Of a stretch of 46,670 nt of DNA, positions 39,081 to 46,670 are shown piece by piece. The notes under the pieces were generated by a model. It saw only the letters and a program-made list of their open reading frames with translations, did not search any database and was not told the DNA's origin. Numbering within the stretch: position 1 is the stretch's first letter; each line of letters starts with the position of its first letter. The stretch is from Apostichopus californicus (Eukaryota; Echinodermata; Holothuroidea; Aspidochirotida; Stichopodidae): assembly GCA_020650975.1 (NCBI GenBank), contig JAIPMN010000853.1:1649-48318 (forward strand), read 5' to 3'. The translations under genes were made by a program, and so were the position numbers.

Positions 39081-40111
39081 CATAAATAGGCTTAAATATA
39101 AATATAAAACGTGCGGGATAGGCCCATTGACGCTTTGGAACTAACGATACATTCGGTTTGCAAAGTTGCATCTTCCTTGGGCTTCACTTTGTGAAAATGC
39201 ATGAAGCAACTTTCTACTTCTAGGATAGCATAATTGCAGCTGGCTTACCTAATGCTAGGCCTATTCCCACTAAAGACGTAACAACATTTACTGTAGTGTT
39301 ATAGTCAGTATCGCTAATTTCGGAACACTGACAATTTCGGACACCCCTAAGAAATGCACGATTTCACCATGACAACCTACAGGAAGAGCCAAATTTCACC
39401 AAAAAGTACGAAATGACCCGTGTGCAAGTAAATACTTACATATTTGTCAATAAAACGACGGAGATCTATGAAGTCTGTTATAATTACTGAAAGAGCAACT
39501 GCGCCACCAATTTTATCACCAGCGCCACACTGTGGGATTGTGTGTCCGATTATTATCAATACTCGAGCAAAGAAATACCAGTTCCACAATCACAAGAATC
39601 TTCGTGGAATACAACGTGAAAACAGTTTGCAGGAAAGAAAGTTTGGCCGTGTACCGTACTATAACATATTTCTCCCACCATATCAAGTATATTTTCAGGT
39701 GATTTATACCAAATAGATATAGTTTTGGGGTGTTTTAAGGCTTAGGTGTCCGGAATTGTCCATGTCCATGCTACTGCAAGCCTTACTAAGCCTCTGATAA
39801 ACTCATGGCTTTCAGTACTTTTTACTTAAATGCTTAGCCTTAGACTAAGAGCATGTCTAAAGATTTCTGTCGCTTGTCTCAACCTAGCTGTAACGCAGTA
39901 TCGTAAGTAACATCAATCATATTAAATAAGACTTAAGTTTGGCATAGGCCTAGCCTAATTTGCATCAATAAGACATTTAAAATTTAAAGCCAAAGGGCAC
40001 AACGGCAGTCTAAGGTTTGACTCATTTATTGAGCACAATAACATCGCTCACATTATTATACAAATTTAATGTAAAATAAACTTGTATTTCGATTTAGCCT
40101 TGTTGACTTAC

Positions 40112-40200
40112 CAGAAAATAGTTTTTCAAGACGAATAGATTAGGTCCTGTGACAGAGACGTCTTGGCTATTCACACTGTATACACGGTTCCAAATCGCAA
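40112..40200 (-). other. Probable noncoding first exon of MCM4
   Basis: On the minus strand a strong 5' splice site CTG|GTAAGTC ends an exon at 40,112. The MCM4 start codon is immediately preceded by AG after a T-rich stretch (CTATTCTAAG), which would suit a 3' splice site at 38,588. Together these suggest a 5' UTR exon starting near 40,200. The transcription start is not visible in the sequence. Confidence 0.4.
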
Positions 40201-40201
40201 G

Positions 40202-40400
40202 TAAAGTAGTTTATTGTGCTATTGTGTGGGCAAATCCCGCGAACTTGTGTTTACCGGGAAAATAGCACGTGTTGAAATACCCCGGGAAGAATTGGGCTTG
40301 CTTAAAGTCGTTTTAAATGTATGTGATCGTCACCGTTAATGTAGCACAATTGTACAGTATTTTCTGGTTACGGAATTCGGCTATGAAACAAATCCTTGTT
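40202..40400. promoter_or_regulatory. Putative bidirectional promoter (MCM4 / plus-strand gene)
   Basis: This lies between the proposed MCM4 first exon and the plus-strand gene. It contains an E2F-like ATCCCGCGAA (40,234-40,243), ACCGGGAAAA (about 40,253), CCCCGGGAAG (about 40,279) and an ATTGG, the reverse of a CCAAT box (about 40,288). E2F control of MCM genes is established in animals; the specific sites here are inferred by eye. Confidence 0.5.
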
Positions 40401-40533
40401 TTTAGCGTTTATAGCGTTGGACCCATTCCACGACATTGTATTGTACGTACCAAGCTGCTTAAGTGAAACGAAAGTTGTTGTTGTGACTTGTGCCTACGTT
40501 TCTACAAATTTTAGTCCTACCAATTTCAAGGAT

Positions 40534-40630
40534 ATGTCGAGCACAGGTGACATCGAAGCTATAAAGCAAAGGAGAGAGAATTTGAGGGATAAAATAAAGA
40601 GGCGAAAAGAATTACAAACTTTAGGTGTTG
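40534..40630 (+). CDS. Exon 1 (coding part) of the unidentified plus-strand gene
   Basis: 32 codons plus one base, starting GATATG and ending GTGTTG|GTAAGG. The peptide has about half charged residues (RRENLRDKIKRRKE), a likely coiled-coil. An in-frame ATG upstream at 40,396 would add a hydrophobic, low-quality segment and was not chosen. Confidence 0.7.
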
Positions 40631-43600
40631 GTAAGGAAAGATTCGGTAACTAACTTACCCCATCCAGTAACTTACTCCTCAGGCTGTTACTGTTAGCCAT
40701 GAACAATGTTTCAAAGCGTGGGAAGCCCTACAGGTTACATTTCAAGCTGTTAGTGACTTTGACTTTAGGCTACAGTAAATGTATGAAATACATTGCAAGT
40801 AGAATATTCAATAATTCAATATGTATATAGGCCCTACTAGTAACAAAGTGGCAGTTTTTACGACCAGGAGTAACAATAATTTCCGGTTGGTGGGGCTTAT
40901 TCGCAGGGCAGCCCTGCGAATAGCCGGACACAAACATCTTATTCGCAGGGCAGCCCTGCGAATAGCCGGACACAAGTATCTTATTCACAGGGCAGCCCTG
41001 CGAACAGCCGGACACAAACATCTTATTCGCAGGGCAAATGCAATTAAAGTTCTTCTTATGTCAGTCGGTTCAAAAACAATATTTTTCTAATAATTCATGA
41101 CATTTAAAATGTAGCAGGAACTTTCTCCATAAAAAAGCGGCAAAAATGGTGAATCTGATTCTGATAGCCTGAAACTGAAAGACATGAAAGAACTTCGGGT
41201 TTGTGCGCCGTTAAGGTGCAGAGATCAAATGAATGACGTCACATCAAAAATGATGTCATCGAAAGCCAATAATAAACCTAATTTCAAAAATGTCACAGCC
41301 CTGCGAATAAGGTGTCTGTGTACGTTATTCGCCGGGCAGCCCTGCGAATAGCCGGACACAAGTATCTTATTCACAAGGCAGCCCTGCAAACAGCCGGACA
41401 CAGACACCTTATTTGCAGGGCAAATGCAATTAAGTTCTTCTTATGTCAGTCGGTTCAAAAACAATATTTTTCTAATAATTCATGACATTTAAAAAGTAGC
41501 AGGAACTTTCTCCATAAAAAACCGGCAAAGACGGTGAACCTGATTCTGAAAGCCTGAAACTGAAAGACATGAAAGAACTTCGGGTTTGTGCGCCGTTAAG
41601 GTGCAGAGATCAAATGAATGACGTCACATCAAAAATGATGTCATCGAAAGCCAATAATAAACCTAATTTCAAAAATGTCACAGCCCTGCGAATAAGGTGT
41701 CTGTGTACGTTATTCGCCGGGCAGCCCTGCGAATAGCCGGACACAAGTATCTTATTCACAGGGCAGCCCTGCGAACAGCCGGACACAGACACCCTATTTT
41801 CAGGGCAAATGCAATTAAGTTCTTCTTATGTCAGTCGGTTCAAAAACAACATTTTTCTAATAATTCATGACATTCAAAATGTAGCAGGAACTTTCTCCAT
41901 AAAAAACCGGCAAAGACGGTGAATCTGATTCTGAAAGCCTGAAACTGAAAGACATGAAAGAACTTGGGGTTTGTGCGCCGTTAAGGTGCAGAGATCAAAT
42001 GAATGACGTCATCGAAAGCCAATAATAAACCTAATTTCAAAAATGTCACAGCCCTGCGAATAAGGTGTCTGTGTACGTTATTTGCCGGGCTGCCCTGCGA
42101 ATAATCACTTCGTTTCCGGTTACGCATTCGCAGTTGCTTTAACGTGGCTATTTTTACGACCAGGAGTAACAATAATTTCGGGTTAGGGTTTAGGGTTAGG
42201 GTTACCCCTACTGCATGCGCAGTTGCTTTATTTACTTTACTGCGCATGCGTAACCGGAAATTCGCCGATGTCGTAAGAATAGTTTATAAATAATTGTTAC
42301 TCCTGTCCTTAGGAATAGCCACGGCCATATAGTAAAGGCTTCATAATTGACGCACCCTCGTAATTGACGCACCTTCAAATATTACTAGGAACGATACAGC
42401 AGGCCACTCAAACTTTTTGTAGTCAAACAGAATGACATATTTCATGAGTTTGAATCCATTTCAGCTATTTGCTGACCAAATTGTGTTTCTTTAAGCTTTT
42501 AACACCCTCCCCCCAGTTTTGCATGTTTCTTAAGCATTTAGAAATCTTACACCTTCAAAATAACCAACATTACCTCAATAGGATACCGCTACTCTCAGGG
42601 ACCTGAGCTTAGAGGCTCAGAGCAAAGCAAACAGCATCCAAAGTCAATGGATGTATACTAAGGCCTACACTACAGTTAGCCTATCGACAAATGTGTCAAT
42701 TTAGGGCTATGAAAGAATTTGACATGGCAGACATTTTGTCGTCAAATTCTGCTCAATTGTACGGTGCATAAGCTCATAACCTTAAATATTTTGAGATCAT
42801 TACATTTCTGAGGAACTACACATATGAAAAACACATATCAGTTGTGTGATTTGTATTTTTCCTTGATAGATATCGTTGATCAAATCCTTAAGTGCGTCAA
42901 TTATGAGCCCACCAATGCTACAGTTAATGTGAAGCTGGCAAAGAATTATGTACTTCTGTGCACAGTATAGTGAATACATTGACCGATGCAAAACATGATG
43001 TAGGATATGTTCATAATTTCATCACACATCAAACACTGCATGTTAATGGATAAGTTTTGCTTCCAATCCTTTTATTAAAAATGCCGGACATACAGTACAT
43101 GCTTCCGGCAAGAGGTCATGCCAGATCAAAGACAGTGTAGTGAACTGCCGGAGTGTCAGGTCTAACACCGGACATCTGACTACCCTATGACTTCCACAAT
43201 TAGTTACAGTAGTCACTAGCCATAAGCCTAGGTAGACAAACAGGCCACAGGCATCAACAGTCAAGCTTGTTGCCCTATTTGTGATAGTGGTGAAAGCAAT
43301 TTGCTAGTTGGCCTACATATTATTTACTTGGTTGGACCACAATGCGTTGTTCTAGGCCTAACTCAAATTGGCAGCAAAAACAGAACTGAAGCTGATTGAA
43401 TGGTCAACAAGAGTTTGTTGTTTTCAATTTAGTGAAAGAAAGCTAAACAAATTGTATTAAGGGATGTATATAGGTAGTTTGTTGAGCATACCTACCTGGT
43501 CTGTACAATGCATTAAGAAACTATACTTAACTAAAGTTTTGTTTTATACAATATGTTCACATAGACTCCATCTTAAACAATGTTGTTGCAGGTTATCTGT

Positions 43601-46200
43601 CGCTGGTAAGACATAGAGAAGAGTATATTGTGAAGGTTAATGAAAGAGATTTTACTCTGTATGCAACTTAGAATCGGTTTTACTAGTTGTTGGCACGATC
43701 CAAACTTTACCGATTCAGATTCTTAAACCAACAACACAAAGAATTCTGACTGACTCTTAAAAATTCCAATAGCCAATTATCAAGTGCTATTGAAACACTA
43801 GTAAAGTATATGTGTAGTGTTCTGCTGGTCTGTATTCAGCGAAACATTTGATCGTTCTCTTTTGCCAGAATCATCTCCTAACCTTGGATCTGCTAATACA
43901 AGTTCCCCAGCAGTCTCAAAGACAGACAAGAATCAGTCAGACAGTCCACTTTCAAAAGAAGTAAGTTTTTTTTTGCACAGATTTAAAGTCACAATATCTA
44001 CAAATATGTAATGTTTGATCATATTCTATGCTCAATTATGCAAATCTGTTTAACTCTGTGAAAGATTTATATGTGAAGAAACGTCTTCAGTTCTATGGAT
44101 GGGACTTTTGTTAATTAAAGCCGAGTGGTTCAGCCAACTAATAAACTATGTCGTTATAGGATTCCTAATTAGCATGAAAAACAAAACAAAAAAGCTGCTT
44201 TAAATCATTGCATAACTTTGTTAATTTGTTGGGTACGGTATGTAGTGTAAGACTTATGCTGCATGCCATTCATGCCATCTGATTGGTGTTATTGTTCTGT
44301 TCACTTACCCTTTATTGTTATGTTAATGTTTGTATGGTATGCCTTGCAGCTGGTGTACTGCACTGCTGTATGCAATGCAGTGTTGGAGGAAATACAGGTC
44401 AGTTCTGCACTTACTTCCAACCTGTCAACATCTCTTTTATTGTGCCTTGTCCATCCATTCTGTTCAGTTGTAGTGTACTCTACAAACTTTGGTTCATAAC
44501 TGATATGAAGCTTAATATATATTTTTTTTAACATAATTTTTATGTTTTTTCCAGACTGAAAACAAAATTTTTGAACAAATTGCAACTCTTGAACTTCCAG
44601 CACAAATTTCATCATTGCATAGTGCAATAAATGAGGTAATAATTTCTAATATTTTATAATAAATTTATTGAAGCTTGGGATTATAGTTAACATGTGAGGG
44701 AAGAAAACTTTAAAGTGTGCTGCAACTTTCATTTATGGAACAAGTGTTCTTATTCCTTGGTACTTCTAGGGAGTCGCATTCAGTATATAACCATATCAGG
44801 AATTCAGGTTAAAATTTCTGGCGAGAGGTTACAACTGATTGAAAGCAGTGCATCAAATTGCTAGACATCTGGCCACCCTAGGCCCCCTGCCTGGGAGAAA
44901 GCCATATAACCCAACACAAAATACAGCCTTATGCTCTCACTGACTATATACTTGCTTTAAGTCAACATAATTGTTTCTTGCATTGCCTTCTGAAGGTCAC
45001 AGATGAAGACATTTCTTTGGAGAGGGCAGAAAAGATAGTTCTTAAATTTGAGGAGGATGGATATTTCAGGTAAGGGAATATAATAATTTTTTCTTTAAAT
45101 ATCAAATTGCTGTAATAAAATCTGCTGTCTGTCTGGAATGATCACTTGAAATCACTTAAAAAGTTGAAATTCTCCATCTTGGGATCAGCTAGGATGCTGT
45201 ATGTGTTTAATGTCACTGTACACTGTTGAAAATCAATTTTTTATTTTACCCTTCATCCATTGAGAGAGTCTTACTGGCAGTCTCATTAACTCACAGGGTT
45301 GTTAAAGGCATTGAAGACTCGCCCCAAACCGCGTGCCGCACTCTGAAAAAGTGAACTTTCTGTTGCTTGCAAGTGAAGTTGTTTTCTTGTCGCTACAAAA
45401 TGCAGACAGTACTGAAACGTGATACCTTGTTATCTTTTATCTAGACCTGAGATTTCCATCGCTGCTATGTACACTGTGTTGTGGGTATTGACCGTAGCTG
45501 TATGTATTGACTGTAAACTAGTGTCTAATTACCGACGGTAGCAAGCTGTGTGTGTATTTTCTGGGATCGATGGTGGTGTCTAACACTTCTGTTACACCTC
45601 ATTCGAAACTAGGTCAGATTACCGGCATTAGACATTTCTTTTTGCGCGAGTCTTCACACCCTTTAAAGGATATTTTGGTCCCAGGCAGTGACATTTTGAC
45701 ACGTAGCTGAAGTAGCAACTTCCAATGGAGACAAAGTTATAGCACATTGCAAGGTGAAAACCCCATCTGAATATCTGCTGCTTCCTAACTGTAGAAATGG
45801 ATAAAAGCAGTTGGCATATGTATTTTATATACATTATTTCTTCATTGTACATGATTTTTGGATGCTGTTTTTTTTGCACATGTTCTTCAAAGGCTGCACA
45901 CAAAAATAATTGTAGTTTACTTGTGCTGGAAATGTGATACAGTTGTCCTTGAAATGCAATGATATTGGAGGGGAAGTTCAAGCTGGAAACATTGGTATCC
46001 CCAAGGCCTGAGTTGCACCAGATCTGTAGTGATGTAAAAGTTAATATCATATTTTAATATTTTGTTCATATGTTTCTATATTCAGTTGAATTTGAATTAT
46101 AATGCATCAATCTCTTTGATTTCTTTAATCCTACAGGACTGATAAATTTGGAAAAGATGAAACATCTAACCTGACTTTAATCTCTGTCGATAAACAGAAG
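40534..46200 (+). CDS. Unidentified coiled-coil/charged protein, 5' part (five exons, continues beyond window)
   Basis: Exons 40534-40630, 43869-43960, 44555-44635, 44996-45069 and 46137-46200 join with GT-AG sites and consistent phases into 136 residues so far. The start MSSTGDIEAIKQRRENLRDK is highly charged and helix-prone. Next comes a Ser/Thr/Asn-rich linker with SSP and SP sites, then ENKIFEQIATLELPAQISSL and ISLERAEKIVLKFEEDGYF. I do not recognise the family. The head-to-head position with MCM4 hints at cell-cycle coexpression but proves no function. In vertebrates the neighbour at this side is PRKDC; this N terminus does not look like it. An exon within the 3.2-kb first intron could have been missed. 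The last visible exon ends at a GTAAAA donor, so the gene continues. Confidence 0.75.
40899..41040 (+). repeat. 42-bp palindromic minisatellite
   Basis: Units begin at 40,899, 40,941, 40,983 and 41,025 (period exactly 42). Each holds the near-perfect palindrome TTCGCAGGGC-A-GCCCTGCGAA followed by TAGCCGGACACAA.. and ATCTTA. Unit 3 has two arm changes, and unit 4 is cut off after the first arm. Reading frames through it give a repeated Arg/Ala/His pattern that is not a protein. Confidence 0.9.
41036..42103 (+). repeat. 385-bp tandem repeat, 2.8 units
   Basis: Units at 41,036-41,421, 41,422-41,806 and 41,807-42,103 (incomplete). All contain AATGCAATTAA, TTCTTATGTCAGTCGGTTC, CTGAAACTGAAAGACATGAA, GTGCGCCGTTAAGGTGCAGA, and then one or two of the palindromic units. 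Divergence between units is a few percent. The third lacks 17 bases found in the others near 42,010. Confidence 0.92.
42143..42323. repeat. Inverted repeat pair with ~35-bp arms
   Basis: Arms at 42,143-42,177 and 42,289-42,323 begin CGTGGCTATT and share CAGGAGTAACAAT.ATT. A second hairpin lies inside: GCATGCGCAGT near 42,214 against ACTGCGCATGC near 42,239. This could be a small MITE in its own right. Confidence 0.7.
42180..42204 (+). repeat. Interstitial telomere-like TTAGGG stretch
   Basis: Three TTAGGG units, one extended to TTTAGGG, in GGTTAGGGTTTAGGGTTAGG. TTAGGG is the telomere repeat of most animals. It adjoins the direct copy of the element's end sequence. Confidence 0.8.
42324..43868. 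other. Remainder of intron 1 of the plus-strand gene
   Basis: No exon can be supported. A short direct repeat AATTGACGCACC occurs twice at 42,346-42,372, and the related inverted GTGCGTCAATTATGA is at about 42,892. Confidence 0.4.
43869..43960 (+). CDS. Exon 2 of the unidentified plus-strand gene
   Basis: Acceptor TTTTGCCAG and donor GTAAGT are both strong. It encodes a Ser-rich segment (SSPNLGSANTSSPAVSK, then DSPLSKE). The first two bases complete the Glu codon opened by exon 1. Confidence 0.75.
44555..44635 (+). CDS. Exon 3 of the unidentified plus-strand gene
   Basis: 27 codons in phase 0 between TTTTTTCCAG and GTAATA. It encodes TENKIFEQIATLELPAQISS and LHSAINE, probably amphipathic helices. 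Confidence 0.75.
44996..45069 (+). CDS. Exon 4 of the unidentified plus-strand gene
   Basis: Acceptor TTCTGAAG and donor GTAAGG. It encodes VTDEDISLERAEKIVLKFEE and DGYF, strongly acidic. It ends in AG, completed to Arg by the next exon. Confidence 0.75.
45302..45666 (+). mobile_element. TTAA-bounded MITE, copy 3 (intron of plus-strand gene)
   Basis: A 365-bp copy in plus orientation with TTAAAGGCATTGAAGACTCG at the left and GCGAGTCTTCACACCCTTTAA-like right end. TTAA is at both edges. It lies between exons 4 and 5 of the unidentified gene. It is close to copy 2 over the whole length, for example GACAGTACTGAAACGTGATA and GATCGATGGTGGTGTCTAAC. Confidence 0.85.
46137..46200 (+). CDS. Exon 5 of the unidentified plus-strand gene
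   Basis: Acceptor CTTTAATCCTACAG and donor GTAAAA. It encodes TDKFGKDETSNLTLISVDKQ plus K after the split Arg. Phase agrees with exon 4. Confidence 0.75.
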
Positions 46201-46338
46201 GTAAAAATAATACTTGGATATGAAATAGTGGCCTACAGTAATTGGTTACAATTGTTGAAGGTTTAATTTAATGAAATGGGTTTAATAATTTTTAGACCGT
46301 GTAGCCATGTACAAGTCTTGGATAATCTTTAATTACTT

Positions 46339-46670
46339 AAAGAGGCCATGACACGAAAAATCCAACTAATCGAGAGTAACTTCCTCTGAATCTATGAGAA
46401 AATCTTTGTGCAAAACTATCCTCATCACCTTGAAAACCTCAAGGACTAATTAGTAATTAACGTTTTAATATTCGCATCCGAAATAGATATCTGAGAATGC
46501 GATACAATGATGACGTCATGTTAGGAACACAAGTGCCAAGCCCAGGCATGTACCGGATGCACGACGATCATACCGTTCCATATACACGCACATTTACACT
46601 GAGAGAACAACCACTGTATTACGCTATATCGTTAGAAATTTCAAGTTTGTTTTACAACATGTTGTAAAAT
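46339..46670 (+). mobile_element. Possible MITE 5' part, cut by window end
   Basis: It starts TTAAAGAGGCCATGACACG, the kind of end seen at other DNA-transposon edges here, and includes a GATGACGTCATG palindrome. The other end lies beyond the window, so the call is tentative. Confidence 0.35.

Larger units (their letters stand above)
40847..42323. mobile_element. Composite foldback-like element with internal tandem repeats
   Basis: The left end GTGGCAGTTTTTACGACCAG then GAGTAACAATAATT (40,847-40,882) is repeated directly at 42,145-42,178. It recurs inverted at 42,289-42,323 (AATAATTGTTACTCCTG...AATAGCCACG). Between these lie the palindromic 42-bp units, three 385-bp units and a TTAGGG stretch. 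The layout suggests a foldback or MITE-type transposon that has accumulated tandem repeats. It sits in intron 1 of the plus-strand gene. No clear target-site duplication was found. Confidence 0.6.

Noticed and set aside
40396-40533. In-frame upstream ATG extending the plus-strand gene by 46 residues
   Set aside because: The added segment is hydrophobic and Cys/Val-rich, unlike the charged start that follows, and it overlaps the likely promoter/5' UTR.
40899-41040. CRISPR-like array of palindromic repeats
   Set aside because: The whole 42-bp unit is repeated with no unique spacers, and the context is an animal nuclear intron.
40821-41090. Open frame with a repeated Arg-Ala-Ala-Leu-Arg pattern
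   Set aside because: It is the translation of the 42-bp palindromic minisatellite. Antisense frames at 41,225 and 41,610 are the same artefact in the 385-bp units.
40534-46200. PRKDC as the identity of the MCM4 neighbour, by analogy with vertebrates
   Set aside because: The visible 136 residues are charged and low in complexity and do not resemble the PRKDC N terminus. Synteny alone is not enough.

Overview
The window is animal nuclear DNA: intron-rich genes with GT-AG splice sites, tRNA-derived SINEs, short inverted-repeat transposons, simple repeats and one small assembly gap. The repeat types suggest a marine invertebrate deuterostome, possibly an echinoderm such as a sea cucumber. That placement is inference; no marker in the window proves it.

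Layout. Positions 1-24.7 kb hold no coding exon I can support. This stretch carries two SINE families, a 560-bp polypurine block (9.03-9.59 kb), G-rich minisatellites, a nested pair of hAT-like elements (18.0-19.1 kb, containing the N gap) and two of the three copies of a 361-379-bp TTAA-bounded MITE.

Positions 24,723-38,587 (minus strand) hold a complete gene for the replicative helicase subunit MCM4. I could join 16 coding exons in consistent phase, 2,793 coding bases giving 930 residues. They run from an N-terminal tail rich in CDK sites, through the OB/zinc-finger domain and the AAA+ ATPase core, to the C-terminal winged helix. Its introns contain a 433-bp hAT-like element with a perfect 8-bp target-site duplication, a tRNA-derived SINE and two minisatellites. 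A probable noncoding first exon lies near 40.1-40.2 kb.

From about 40.5 kb a second gene runs on the plus strand, head to head with MCM4. Five exons joined in phase encode an acidic/charged protein with a coiled-coil-like start; it continues past the window end and I do not recognise its family. The roughly 0.3-kb interval between the two genes has E2F-like sites and probably acts as a shared, cell-cycle type promoter.

The most unusual structure is in the first intron of this second gene, only about 0.7 kb from the MCM4 start region. It is a 1.48-kb foldback-like element (40,847-42,323) built of 42-bp palindromic units, three 385-bp tandem units, and a telomere-like TTAGGG stretch next to an inverted terminal repeat.
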